From Sulfoacidibacillus ferrooxidans (GTDB lineage Bacteria; Bacillota; Bacilli; Alicyclobacillales; SLC66): DNA of 64,000 bases. Of the stretch, positions 25,922 through 35,183 are shown piece after piece. The notes below the pieces were generated by a model, which ran no database searches, was not told the DNA's origin, and saw only the letters and a list, made by a program, of their open reading frames with translations. Each line of letters opens with the position of its first letter. Positions within the stretch are counted from its first letter, which is position 1. Made by a program: the position numbers and the translations under genes. The DNA is taken from NCBI RefSeq assembly GCF_022606465.1, contig NZ_JALBUF010000006.1, positions 62,001-126,000 of the forward strand, given 5' to 3'.

Positions 25922-26427
25922 CCTGCCACCCCTGGTACTTTTTGATCCATCTGCGCTGTTGCTGTACGCATTTGGTCAAGATTGGTTTGATCGCTTGCTA
26001 CCACCTGATTGAGTGAATGAACAGAAGTTGCTAGCGTGTTAATAGAACGCAATAAACTTTGCATGTAATCAGCGATGTCTCCTAGATTTTGTCCGCTGAT
26101 ACTTGATGACGATTTCATCTCATCATTGGTGTGCAGTGTCACTTGATTTAACTCATCGATATCAGCAATGTTTTTCTCTAATTGACTAGTAGTCGTAACA
26201 GTCGGTAGCAAACTTGCGTTGAGTTGTTTAGTCAAAGTCAATACTTGATCTAAATTTTTATTCTTTTGCACTACAGCTTGTTGTACAGCGACAAGCTGTT
26301 CGGTCGAACGCAAACTGCGATTGAGACTCGTATCAATTTTAGCCAACTGAATGGTTGTTGGTATCGTCAACCCTAACCCACCACAAACAGCGAGTATCCC
26401 TATGATCCCAATGATTTTTAAAAACAT
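25918..26427 (-). CDS. Membrane-anchored helical rod protein
   Basis: 169 residues. The hydrophobic N-terminus FLKIIGIIGILAVCGGLGLT is followed by a rod-like helical region with repeated Leu, Asn, Thr and Gln (LTLTKQLNASLLPTVTTTSQ). A strong GAGGAGG lies about 8-10 nt before the ATG. It lies 41 bp after the membrane-anchored acyl-CoA synthetase gene and is its immediate operon partner. The sequence resembles the C-terminal tail of that synthetase in composition and period, so direct pairing of the two rods is plausible. No known domain is recognised. Confidence 0.72.
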   Translation of the reverse strand: MFLKIIGIIGILAVCGGLGLTIPTTIQLAKIDTSLNRSLRSTEQLVAVQQAVVQKNKNLDQVLTLTKQLNASLLPTVTTTSQLEKNIADIDELNQVTLHTNDEMKSSSSISGQNLGDIADYMQSLLRSINTLATSVHSLNQVVASDQTNLDQMRTATAQMDQKVPGVAG

Positions 26428-26468
26428 CGCGGTGTGACCTCCTCTTTGCGCAGGGATGCTGCCTGCAA

Positions 26469-28829
26469 TTAAGGCATTTCGCGGGATATCTCTGATGTAT
26501 CTGAGGATGCCTGATGTAATTTATTTAAAATTTCCGTATTCGTCGACGTGAGTTGCGCCGCTGTTTGATCCATGGCTTGAGTTAATCTCGCCATTTCTGC
26601 CACTGATTGAGACTGATCTAAAGAACTTTGATCGACACTAGATAAACTTTGATGCAAATGATCTGCAACACCTGAGAGACTCTTACTTAGAGCAATTTCC
26701 TGCTGACTAAGCGTGGTGAGCTGTGTCAGGTTTTGATTCTCGTGATTTAACCCCGAGCCAATTGTTTTTAAATGATCTGCTATTTTAGGCGTTGTGCTGT
26801 CGAGATCACTTACTGCCCCCATCTCACGTACCAACTTGGCATTTTCCTGATTAATTTTATGTGTGTTTTTACCGATTTGAGCGATATTTGCTGGCAAATT
26901 GTATTCAGGCGGGAGATGAAAAGCATAGGCTTTGGCAATGCCAAATAACAGTGCGGCCATCACGACTGCAGTAGGAATGATCCACCACATCCGCCGCTGA
27001 GGTTTTGTGGCTTGTTCCAAAGTGGGTTCACCATCTGCTACTCGAACGATATGCTGATCATCCGATCCAAAGATGTCGAGGTAATCCGTCCCCTCATACA
27101 TCGCCTCTACTTCATTCTTGTATTTTTCTAAGATCAGTTTTGTGCGCACTTTTAGCGTGGGCGTCAGTTCACCAGAGGATAAACTAAATGGTTGTGGCAA
27201 AAGTTTTGCGCGCTTTGGTTGTTCAAAATCAGCAAATGGAGCGATTGATTTTCGCAATTCATCACGTAACAATAATTGCACCGGTCGCGCATCCACAAAA
27301 GCCTCCGGATGATCTTTTGACAACCCCCATTCATCCGCCCGATCCGTGAGAGCTACAAAATCAGGAACGACAAGGCAGGTCACATATTTACGGCCATCTC
27401 CAATTAGCACTGCATCAGCAATATAAGGAGATAACGTGATGGCGTTTTCAATAGGAAATGGCGCGACATTTTTGCCTGTCGCAAGCACAAGAATATTTTT
27501 TTTGCGATCCACAATCCGGATATAACCGTCTACCATCTCTGCCAAGTCACCCGTTTTGAGCCAGCCATCAGATGTCAGCGTTTTCATAGTCTCGTCTTCT
27601 TGCCCATAATAGCCCATCATCACATTGGGACCGCGAACCAGCAGTTCTCCATCTTCATCGAGGCGCACAGATACACCGGGTAATGGTTTCCCAACAGTTC
27701 CAGGCCTTGCAGCTCCAAATGGATTCGCCGCAATGACAGGGGCACTTTCAGTCATCCCATATCCTTCATACACGGGGATGCCTGCACGGATGTAAAATTC
27801 CGCAATATCTTTAGCAAGCCCTGCGCCTCCTGAAACGACCGCGCGAATCCTACCGCCTAGACCTTCCCGCAGTTTTGAAAAGACCAAACGCTCAGCTACA
27901 ATTCCTGAAAAGGATTTGTGTGCAACTGTCTTTTGGATGTCATGTTGTAATAATGTACGAATGAGTGCAGGAGATGAATCCAGCTTTTGTAATAGACCTG
28001 CATAAACCTTTTCTAGCAAGCGGGGCACAGTCACAAGAATCGTAGGATGCACTTCGAGTAAATTGTCGCGTATCGACTCAATTCCCTCTGCATATGCAAT
28101 AGTTGCCCCAGAATACAAAAGTGCAAATTGTCCAACTGTGCGTTCAAAAATATGAGATAACGGAAGATAGGAGAGGCTGATATCTGTTGACTGAACAGAT
28201 AAAACGGATAATGCGGATTGCACATTAGAAGTAATATTGCGATGAGATAACATAACGCCCTTAGGTACACCAGAAGTACCTGAAGTATGAACAATAGTTG
28301 CAAGTTCCTTTGGTGAGATCGCATCAAAATCAATGGCAGTAGACCCAGTATCGTTTCCCATGATTTGACGACCAAGTGCGAGTATTTCCGAAAAAGAGTG
28401 AACTGGCTTTTCCATGTCTGCAGGTACATCACCACTGATCAGTACAGCACCGACTAGTTGCTTTGGAAAATCCTGCGCAATGGTGTGCAAATGATGTGTA
28501 TCACCACAGATGACCCATGTGACGTCCACATTGCGCAGGATAAATGTAGCTTGTTGCGTTGGAACAGTTGGGTAGATCGGGACAACGACAGCGCCAAGTG
28601 CAAGAATGGAAAAGTCACTTATTGTCCACTCCGGGCAATTTTCTGCCATGATGCCCACTTTGTCACCGGCGTTAATACCAAGTCGGTGTAGCCCATGTGC
28701 AACACCCATTACATGTTCAAACACTTGTTTATACGTAAGCGATTCGTATACACCATTTTTTTTAAAGCGAAGACACTCATGATCTGGTGTACGAAGAACT
28801 GACTGATACAGTAATTGCACAAGATTCAT
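26469..28829 (-). CDS. Long-chain acyl-CoA synthetase with C-terminal membrane anchor and extracytoplasmic helical rod
   Basis: 786 residues. Residues 1 to about 600 are a complete long-chain acyl-CoA ligase: HTSGTSGVPKGVMLSH (about 180-195), YGMTES, TGDLAEM, and VDRKKNILVLATGKNVAP. This is the ACSL/FAA-type pattern, expected to activate fatty acids with ATP and CoA in the cytoplasm. Residues about 615-637 form one transmembrane helix (WWIIPTAVVMAALLFGIAK). The last 150 residues are a predicted helical rod ending SEISREMP, which must lie outside the cell if the catalytic part is inside. Such a tail is not part of normal acyl-CoA ligases, which end near 600 residues. The ATG follows GGGGGG. 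It heads a five-gene operon. Confidence 0.85.
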   Translation of the reverse strand: MNLVQLLYQSVLRTPDHECLRFKKNGVYESLTYKQVFEHVMGVAHGLHRLGINAGDKVGIMAENCPEWTISDFSILALGAVVVPIYPTVPTQQATFILRNVDVTWVICGDTHHLHTIAQDFPKQLVGAVLISGDVPADMEKPVHSFSEILALGRQIMGNDTGSTAIDFDAISPKELATIVHTSGTSGVPKGVMLSHRNITSNVQSALSVLSVQSTDISLSYLPLSHIFERTVGQFALLYSGATIAYAEGIESIRDNLLEVHPTILVTVPRLLEKVYAGLLQKLDSSPALIRTLLQHDIQKTVAHKSFSGIVAERLVFSKLREGLGGRIRAVVSGGAGLAKDIAEFYIRAGIPVYEGYGMTESAPVIAANPFGAARPGTVGKPLPGVSVRLDEDGELLVRGPNVMMGYYGQEDETMKTLTSDGWLKTGDLAEMVDGYIRIVDRKKNILVLATGKNVAPFPIENAITLSPYIADAVLIGDGRKYVTCLVVPDFVALTDRADEWGLSKDHPEAFVDARPVQLLLRDELRKSIAPFADFEQPKRAKLLPQPFSLSSGELTPTLKVRTKLILEKYKNEVEAMYEGTDYLDIFGSDDQHIVRVADGEPTLEQATKPQRRMWWIIPTAVVMAALLFGIAKAYAFHLPPEYNLPANIAQIGKNTHKINQENAKLVREMGAVSDLDSTTPKIADHLKTIGSGLNHENQNLTQLTTLSQQEIALSKSLSGVADHLHQSLSSVDQSSLDQSQSVAEMARLTQAMDQTAAQLTSTNTEILNKLHQASSDTSEISREMP

Positions 28830-29002
28830 CGCGAAGGTTCCCCCCTTTGGTCACCTATCATCATTCGACGACTAACTGCTACCATTGCGGCAGTTTCATC
28901 CGTGCGAGTTACTTACACTTTTCGACTACACAGTCAGTTTTGTGACCGTACTTTTTAGAAAAGTTAAATGATTTGTTCCCAAAGGGATCTTGTTAGATTC
29001 AA

Positions 29003-30160
29003 CTAGCGAAATGCGTGCTCCGCAGGTTGCAGCAATAGAGCTTGTGGTATGTTTATCCGTGCAGCCAATTGGCCATCTGCATCCAATATCTGATCACCTT
29101 TTATAGACCAGTCTTGAAAACCATTGAGTGAATTAAAAGGTGAATCATGGATCAATGTTCGATCTCCCGTTTGTTCGTTATAAGCGTATGCAGCATATTG
29201 AAACGTACCACTTGTCGCCAGATCACTAGCTTCACTTGTTAAGACCAGTCCAGAGACCACACGCATGGAAAAAAACAAACCACCACCAGCAGTTAAGCTT
29301 GCTAATCCGTGAATTTTATGCTGTGCGAGATTGATATCGTATAAATTCGTCGAGGTTCCTTGGTTAGCAAATAACATCTGCGTTCGAATCGAGAGTACGA
29401 CTCCATTATGAGCTGCATAAAGCGCCACTGGAAAAGCAACCGTAGGCTCTACTAATCCATTGGGTTTAGCTACTATAGGTGGATGTTTTACCGATCCCCA
29501 TTGAAACCATCCTGTATATGCACCACCCGCGAGGTTTGTAATGCCTGTCTCATTTTTATGCCGTGGAAAGACGTACTGTCCTGTGGTGCTCCATACAGGT
29601 GGGATATCATTAGTAATTAAGATGGCGCCTTTCTGCAGAGATCCTCCCCTCTTACGCCAGGGCGTCATCCACAGTTGTGATGGCCCTGTAGCCTCTAATT
29701 GATTGACCGTATAACTACCTGTCACTGGTGTTGGAACCGTACGCAACGAGGCTAAATGACACCATACAAGAAATGGCTTACCTTTAATGGTAGTAGGTAC
29801 AACGATATAATGGGCTGAGTTTTGATCTGTAGAAGGCCATAACCAGGATACCCCACCTATAGTAAATCCATGATCAGTCAAATTGACAGATTGCATGCCA
29901 TCACTAGTAACGACATGTTCACCCTTAAATGGCCATGAAACAGTAGAGTATAAACTTCCAGCAAGCCCCATCATCTCCACGGGAACATTTGTTGATCCAG
30001 ACGAAGTAGTTGTTGTTTTCATCCTCTGTGTTTTCGAGACAACTGAGCTTTGTGGGGAGTTCGCTCCTGCACTCTGTGTGGGCTCTACGGTTGCGCATCC
30101 TGTGATTACCATGGATAGTGCTATACTACAAAAAACCAATATCCGAAACCGATTCATCAC
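29003..30160 (-). CDS. Lipoprotein of unknown function
   Basis: 385 residues. The N-terminus has a hydrophobic core ending in the lipobox VITGC, then a Ser/Thr-rich linker to about residue 60. The rest is mostly predicted beta strands with many Trp, Gly and Thr (FTIGGVSWLWP, TGWFQWGSV), which suggests a beta-propeller or sandwich of about 320 residues. I do not recognise the family. It is a single gene, divergent from the MFS gene at 30293 and upstream of the anchored synthetase operon on the same strand. No terminator was seen between them, so read-through is possible. Confidence 0.75.
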   Translation of the reverse strand: MMNRFRILVFCSIALSMVITGCATVEPTQSAGANSPQSSVVSKTQRMKTTTTSSGSTNVPVEMMGLAGSLYSTVSWPFKGEHVVTSDGMQSVNLTDHGFTIGGVSWLWPSTDQNSAHYIVVPTTIKGKPFLVWCHLASLRTVPTPVTGSYTVNQLEATGPSQLWMTPWRKRGGSLQKGAILITNDIPPVWSTTGQYVFPRHKNETGITNLAGGAYTGWFQWGSVKHPPIVAKPNGLVEPTVAFPVALYAAHNGVVLSIRTQMLFANQGTSTNLYDINLAQHKIHGLASLTAGGGLFFSMRVVSGLVLTSEASDLATSGTFQYAAYAYNEQTGDRTLIHDSPFNSLNGFQDWSIKGDQILDADGQLAARINIPQALLLQPAEHAFR

Positions 30161-30214
30161 TCATCCCTCCATCTCTAGTATTTTATCATGGAAGAATGTT
30201 TCTGAACTTATCAT

Positions 30215-30243
30215 GTGACAATATGGATATAAAACGCTATAAT
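30215..30243 (+). promoter_or_regulatory. Sigma-A type promoter of the MFS gene
   Basis: -35 GTGACA (30215-30220), a 17-bp spacer, and -10 TATAAT (30238-30243): five and six matches to consensus. The start codon lies 50 bp downstream. Confidence 0.75.
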
Positions 30244-30257
30244 TTACCCATTATAGC
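30236..30257. promoter_or_regulatory. Operator-like palindrome overlapping the -10 box and start site
   Basis: GCTATAAT-N6-ATTATAGC is a perfect 8-bp inverted repeat that includes the -10 box and should cover the transcription start. This is a typical position for a repressor site. Confidence 0.6.
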
Positions 30258-30292
30258 AATGAAATCATATGATTTTAACAAGGAGGATTTAG

Positions 30293-31591
30293 ATGCGACC
30301 GACGAGATTTCGCTGGATAATCATATTTTTACTATTTTTTATTACGATCATTAATTATATTGATCGATCTGCTATTTCATATGCAATTCCAGATATATCT
30401 AAACTATTTCACCTCAATTCGATTGAAGATGGGGCAATTCTAGGTGCATTCGGCATCGGCTATATGATCACAACATTTTTTGGGGGAATATGGGTTGATC
30501 GTAGTGGTGCTCGTACCGTGCTTTTTTTGTCATCGCTCCTTTGGTCATTATCCATCGGCCTAACAGGACTATCAATCGATTTTACTATGATTTATGCAAT
30601 GCGTATTCTATTAGGTGTCTCAGAGGGACCAAATTTTCCTGCGATAAATAGAGCAGTAGGTGACTGGCTGTCTAAAGATGAGCGCGCTATTGCACTCTCC
30701 AACTCTCTAGTAGCCGTACCACTAGCACTTGCCATCGGTGCTCCTATTGTCACCCAGTTGATCATTCATACGTCATGGCGAGGTACCTTTGTCATTCTTG
30801 GCATACTCGGTTTAATCTGGGTTCCGATATGGTATTATTTCTTTCGGGACTTTCCTGAGCATAGCAAGCATGTAAATGAGCTAGAGTTAGCACACATTCG
30901 TAAAAATCTTCCTATGCAAAAAGAAGACTCAAAAAGTATGCGGTTACACCAGACTCAAAAGGTTGTAGGCTTGTGGAAATTTTTATTCTCTAATCCTACA
31001 TTGTTAGCTAATGACTGGGCATTTTTTGTTTTTGGTTATTATCTGTTTTTCTTTATGACTTGGCTTCCCACCTATTTACAGCAAGCATATCACTTAAATC
31101 TCAGTTCAGTTGGAATTTTCAGTATCCTGCCTTGGTTGCTTGCGGCAATTCTATTGTGGACATTGGGATATCTATCGGATGCGATCCTCAAAAAAACAGG
31201 AAGCCTTCGTAAATCGCGATCACATCCGATATGGATATCGCAATTACTTGCTGCCATTTGTATCATTCCCGTCATTTTTACACACGATCTAACTGTTGCT
31301 ATGATCTTTATTTCACTCGCTGTTGCATTTAGCATGAGTTCCAACTCGACTTTTTACGCCATCAATGTTGACGTGGCACGAGAACGCACGGGGACGGCTC
31401 TTGGCGTTATGGATACATTTTTTGCTATTGCAGGCTTTGCAGCACCTATGATCACTGGCTGGGTGGTCAATTCGACCGGACACTTTGCAAATGCTTTTTG
31501 GTTACTTGCCGTATTGTCGTTCTCTTCTGTAGTGGTCGTCTTGTTATTCCATCACCCTGACAAGCAAAGACATCTTAATGAATTGCATTGA
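30293..31591 (+). CDS. MFS transporter, anion:cation symporter (ACS) type
   Basis: 432-residue, 12-TM permease. The N-terminus reads TIINYIDRSAISYAIP, the ACS-family signature seen in glucarate, galactonate and phthalate transporters. It is followed by GGIWVDRSGAR in loop 2-3 and RILLGVSEGPNFPAINR in TM4. These point to H+-coupled uptake of an organic anion. AGGAGG lies 6-8 nt before the ATG. It has its own strong promoter with an overlapping palindrome, so it is probably repressed until substrate is present. No catabolic gene adjoins it to suggest the substrate. Confidence 0.88.
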   Translation: MRPTRFRWIIIFLLFFITIINYIDRSAISYAIPDISKLFHLNSIEDGAILGAFGIGYMITTFFGGIWVDRSGARTVLFLSSLLWSLSIGLTGLSIDFTMIYAMRILLGVSEGPNFPAINRAVGDWLSKDERAIALSNSLVAVPLALAIGAPIVTQLIIHTSWRGTFVILGILGLIWVPIWYYFFRDFPEHSKHVNELELAHIRKNLPMQKEDSKSMRLHQTQKVVGLWKFLFSNPTLLANDWAFFVFGYYLFFFMTWLPTYLQQAYHLNLSSVGIFSILPWLLAAILLWTLGYLSDAILKKTGSLRKSRSHPIWISQLLAAICIIPVIFTHDLTVAMIFISLAVAFSMSSNSTFYAINVDVARERTGTALGVMDTFFAIAGFAAPMITGWVVNSTGHFANAFWLLAVLSFSSVVVVLLFHHPDKQRHLNELH

Positions 31592-31609
31592 CCTGCTTAT
31601 GAAAAAGAA

Positions 31610-31690
31610 TTAGGGACAAAAGACGAAACGAAAAGCCCTCCAGTGCTAACTTTATCGCACTGATAGGCTCTTCGTTTGATTTATCCCTAA
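31610..31690. terminator. Long imperfect bidirectional hairpin
   Basis: Nested arms pair TTAGGGA with TCCCTAA at the ends, AAACGAA..GCC with GGC..TTCGTTT inside, and CAGTGC with GCACTG at the tip. It separates the convergent MFS and rhodanese genes. Confidence 0.7.
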
Positions 31691-31706
31691 GACTTCATAA
31701 CCACAT

Positions 31707-32009
31707 CTATTGGGTTGGACCATTCCATCTTGACATGCCACCCTGAAGGTTAAAAATCTGTGTATATCCCTGACGCGCCAAGAAATCACAGGCGCTACGA
31801 CTGCGATTGCCGCTCTGACAGACCACTACAGTCTCTACATCACGGCGAATTTCGTGCATCCTCCCACCGATTTGCGATAGGGGTACTGATCGCGCACCAG
31901 GAATATGACCATGGCCATATTCAAAGGGTTCCCGCACATCGATAATTTGCAAAGGGCGTCCATTGCGAAGGCGCTCTAATACATCTTTACTAGACCATTG
32001 CCGTACCAT
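31707..32009 (-). CDS. Single-domain rhodanese
   Basis: 100 residues from ATG 32009; an in-frame ATG at 32033 is a poorer start. It has the rhodanese pattern IIDVREPFEYGHGHIPGA, then the active-site loop CQSGNRSRSA with the catalytic Cys that carries persulfide, and IFNLQGGMSRW at the end. It transfers sulfane sulfur between small thiols or proteins in the cytoplasm. It is a single gene between a bidirectional terminator and a decayed PQQ propeller gene. A link with the SoxB-like protein at 22489 is possible but not shown. Confidence 0.9.
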   Translation of the reverse strand: MVRQWSSKDVLERLRNGRPLQIIDVREPFEYGHGHIPGARSVPLSQIGGRMHEIRRDVETVVVCQSGNRSRSACDFLARQGYTQIFNLQGGMSRWNGPTQ

Positions 32010-32093
32010 CCACCAAATCCCCCTTTGGCACATTTCGTAACCTTATATACCCCCTAGAGTATGGTGGAACATCGTTTTTGTGACAATATACGA

Positions 32094-32576
32094 CTAATGT
32101 ACAGACACATTTTTTTCATGATCATCGATAAAATAAGATAATGGTGGATTAAGAGCACCTGGTCCCCTAATTGTTTACCAAATATCCCAATTATCAGCGT
32201 CGATACCATACAGATGACCAGGATCTGTTCCACCAACGATAATTATGGTTTGCCCATGATGGGGGTTAACATCATCATTTAATGCATCCATATTTGTGAA
32301 TGAACGCACTCTTGTTTTCCACAATAAGTGACCAGTAAATAAATTGACGGCCTCAACATGTCCACCACCCGTTGCAAAATACACGGTGTCGTCAATGATA
32401 ACCGGGGTAGACATGACCTCACCTAGTGTTGCATCTTCCCATAGCGGTTTCCCAGTTGTAGCACGAAAAGCATCTACACCTGAAAATCCATATCCACGGA
32501 TGACTGCTTTTCCATCTGCATAGAGCATACCCCCAGTAAAAGTCGCACCAACAGGATAACCGCTACTATAGAACAT
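32094..32576 (-). pseudogene. PQQ-type beta-propeller protein remnant
   Basis: The frame from 32576 encodes propeller-like text: VDAFRATTGKPLWED, TPVIIDDTVYFATGGGHVEA and VNLFTGHLLWKT. These are the repeats of PQQ dehydrogenase-like (pyrrolo-quinoline quinone) beta-propellers. A TAA at 32175-32177 interrupts it, and the same frame then continues with protein-like sequence (GPGALNPPLSYFIDDH) to the TAG at 32094-32096. About 160 codons remain of a family that normally has 400 or more. There is no start region with a signal peptide. It is best read as a 5'-truncated pseudogene with an internal stop. Confidence 0.75.
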
Positions 32577-32651
32577 GTATTCATATCAAAACCAAATCAC
32601 ATATTGTTTCGTAATACTAAGTGAAGACACATTTGATATGGGGGAAGATAC

Positions 32652-33863
32652 ATGAAAACCAAACATGCGATAACAGTAAAGAATCGATGGACTGTATCCA
32701 TCGCGCTAACAAGTCTAACACTACTAGGCTCCACCAGTTCCGCGTTTGCCTTTGTCGGACCGCAACCGATGCCACATCACGATCAGACCATTAGAGGTTT
32801 ACATACAATTAGTGTAGTCTCTTCTACAGTCGACCCAAGCAATGGCGATCAAAATCCTTATGGTGTTGCGATCAGTCCGAAAGGCGGTTTATTCGTCTCT
32901 AACTTTTCCAATGCAGCTGGCGTAAATGGTGCCGGTACTACAATTGAACAAATCGTCAATGGTAAGCCCGTTCCCTTTTTTAGCGATGCAAATGGACCTG
33001 CAGGCATGGCATTTTCTCCGCTTGGCCCTTTATGGATTGCAAACTTTGGTCAATCTAGTACAACTGGGAACGTTCAAGTCATTAAACCAAATGGAACTGC
33101 ATTCCCTAACGGATATAGTGTAATTACAAATCCTTCTATACAAGGACCGTGGGGCCAAGCATTTGCAGGATCTTATACCATGGCAAATGGCACCGTTGTG
33201 CCACCAGCCTTTTTTGTCACAAGTGTATTAAATGGTTCCATCGAAGCGATGTATGGTTTTAGCCCACCAAAATTTAGTACAGATACAAAAGTTGCAGTTA
33301 TTGCAAGTGGTTTAGCACACAACGGCACAACCGCATCCAACGTATCAGGGCCCCAAGGCATGGTATGGAGTGCCAAAACGCATACGTTATATGTAACGGA
33401 TAGTGCCGATAACTCTGTAAGAGCCTATCAGTGGAATGGTCCAGATACCATCAATCAAGGTACGGGTACTATTGTTTACCAAGGTGCACCACTCAATATG
33501 CCAGCAGGTATAGCGCTAAATCCACTAAACGGAGATCTACTTATCGTCAATCAAGGAAATAATCAATTAGTGGAACTTAGACTGAATCCAACCATGCCTG
33601 CACCGTTAGCCCATCCACTAAACAAGATGCCGCAACCGCCCATGCTTTTGCAAAACGGAGGTATGCTCCATCTTCCACAAGGACCACAACTTGCCCATGT
33701 GGTAGGAGTTAGAACCTTAGACCGTACCCCAGTCAATCCACAAACAGGTGCAGGTTCTGCACTCTTTGGAGTCGCTGCGAGTACCAATGCAGATGGCCAT
33801 CTAGTCGTCTACTTTACAGATGATAATACGAATACGCTCGACATGCTTAGTGCAGGTCACTAA
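32652..33863 (+). CDS. Secreted NHL/SMP-30-like beta-propeller protein
   Basis: 403 residues with a clear Sec signal peptide (basic start, hydrophobic core SIALTSLTLLGS, cleavage near AFA-F). The mature part has repeated propeller blades: NPYGVAISPKGGLFVSNF, GPAGMAFSPLGPLWIANF, GPQGMVWSAKTHTLYVTD and MPAGIALNPLNGDLLIVNQ. This is the NHL-repeat style. GGGGG lies about 8 nt before the ATG. It has no neighbour on its strand and ends in a strong hairpin. It acts outside the membrane; its ligand or activity is unknown. The nearby PQQ-like remnant is another propeller but not the same repeat type. Confidence 0.82.
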   Translation: MKTKHAITVKNRWTVSIALTSLTLLGSTSSAFAFVGPQPMPHHDQTIRGLHTISVVSSTVDPSNGDQNPYGVAISPKGGLFVSNFSNAAGVNGAGTTIEQIVNGKPVPFFSDANGPAGMAFSPLGPLWIANFGQSSTTGNVQVIKPNGTAFPNGYSVITNPSIQGPWGQAFAGSYTMANGTVVPPAFFVTSVLNGSIEAMYGFSPPKFSTDTKVAVIASGLAHNGTTASNVSGPQGMVWSAKTHTLYVTDSADNSVRAYQWNGPDTINQGTGTIVYQGAPLNMPAGIALNPLNGDLLIVNQGNNQLVELRLNPTMPAPLAHPLNKMPQPPMLLQNGGMLHLPQGPQLAHVVGVRTLDRTPVNPQTGAGSALFGVAASTNADGHLVVYFTDDNTNTLDMLSAGH

Positions 33864-33882
33864 GCATTCAGAAATTGAGTCA

Positions 33883-33936
33883 TTCACTAGAATGGGAGGT
33901 ATTGTGCTCAGGCACAATACCCCCCATTCTAGTGAA
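33883..33936. terminator. Strong bidirectional hairpin terminator
   Basis: 25-bp arms (33883-33907 with 33912-33936) with one mismatch and a 4-nt loop lie between the convergent propeller gene and pilC, the last gene of the pilus operon. Confidence 0.85.
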
Positions 33937-33949
33937 CCATAAGTTGTAG

Positions 33950-35158
33950 TTAACTGATGGTATTATACAACGAAAATTCAGGAAGAATTACTGCCATAAC
34001 GATCGTCCCCACAATAACTGCGAGAATGATCACCATCATTGGCTCAATCAACGATTTAAGACGATCTGCATACGTTGATACCTCTGCTTCATAAAAGTCA
34101 GCTATTTTATCAAACATAAAATCTAAATTACCCGTTTCTTCACCAATTGCTATCATATGAGATACTAATGGAGGAAATAGTTTGCTGTTTGCAATTGGGC
34201 CAGACATGGTAGAACCCTTTTGCAAATTATTACTAGCCTCATTTAGCACTTCACTAATTGCTCGATTGCCTACTACCGAACTCACAATATCTATTGCTTC
34301 TAAAATAGGAACCGCACTTTTAATTAACGAACTCATCGTTCGCGACAACCGCGCGATAAGAGATTTTTTTATGAGCATACCAAAAACAGGGGTACGTAAC
34401 TTCATTTGATCACTTAATCTCTGATAGAATGGTTTTCTCTTCAGATATAAGTGTGTCCCAAAAACTGCACCTGCGATGATAAGGATAGCCCACCACCCGC
34501 GTTCAATCACAGCACTAGCATCCATTACAATACGCGTTGGCAAAGGAAGCTGTTTGTGAAATGAAGCAAACACGCTGACAAAAGAGGGTACGATTTTCAC
34601 GAGCAAAAAAATCATGACAAGTACTGAAACAATCCCAACAACGATAGGATAAGTCAATGCAGACTTAATCTTTTCCCTCGTTTCATTTTCCCTTTCAAAA
34701 AAAAAGGCGATTCGTTCCAGAATCTCATCGAGATTACCTCCTACCTCTCCAGCCCGCACCATGTTAATAAAAATTGGCGGGAAAATATCTGGATGCTCCG
34801 CAGTTGATGCAGAAAAAGACATGCCTTCTGCAAGTGTACTACTCATTTGTTTTAATGCTTGCCGCATAGGTTTTGACTCACTTTGTTGAGTGAGAATTTT
34901 GATGCTCTCCAAAATTGCAACACCCGCACGAATTAAAGTCGCAAGCTGACGACAAAACGCTGTAAAGTCCTTAAGTGACACTTTGGGTCCGATATAAATA
35001 TCGTGTTTCCACCATACATCGACTTGCTCTTGTAGCGAAAGAACATACATACCTTCATCACGTAACACAAGAATCGCAGATTGCTCATTTTGTGCCTTCT
35101 TAACACCACGGATACTCCGTCCTTCTCGCGTAAGTGCTTTGTAGGCGTAGTCTGGCAT
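33950..35158 (-). CDS. pilC: Type IV pilus inner-membrane platform protein PilC
   Basis: 402-residue GspF/PilC family protein, the membrane platform that couples the assembly ATPase to pilin. The N-terminus Y-x-YKALTREGRSIRGVKKA is the usual short beta stretch. Two homologous cytoplasmic helical domains follow, FCRQLATLIRAGVAILESI and LSRTMSSLIKSAVPILEAI, each leading to membrane helices. EKIKSALTYPIVVGIVSVLV and LIEPMMVIILAVIVGTIV are typical. It is the last gene of the pilus operon, 25 bp after pilT. Confidence 0.93.
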   Translation of the reverse strand: MPDYAYKALTREGRSIRGVKKAQNEQSAILVLRDEGMYVLSLQEQVDVWWKHDIYIGPKVSLKDFTAFCRQLATLIRAGVAILESIKILTQQSESKPMRQALKQMSSTLAEGMSFSASTAEHPDIFPPIFINMVRAGEVGGNLDEILERIAFFFERENETREKIKSALTYPIVVGIVSVLVMIFLLVKIVPSFVSVFASFHKQLPLPTRIVMDASAVIERGWWAILIIAGAVFGTHLYLKRKPFYQRLSDQMKLRTPVFGMLIKKSLIARLSRTMSSLIKSAVPILEAIDIVSSVVGNRAISEVLNEASNNLQKGSTMSGPIANSKLFPPLVSHMIAIGEETGNLDFMFDKIADFYEAEVSTYADRLKSLIEPMMVIILAVIVGTIVMAVILPEFSLYNTIS

Positions 35159-35183
35159 ATCTTATTTACACCTCGCGAATTTT

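Noticed and set aside
32054-32236. 60-codon frame at the end of the PQQ remnant
   Set aside because: It is frame-shifted relative to the propeller sequence; the same frame as the remnant continues with better protein-like text past the stop.
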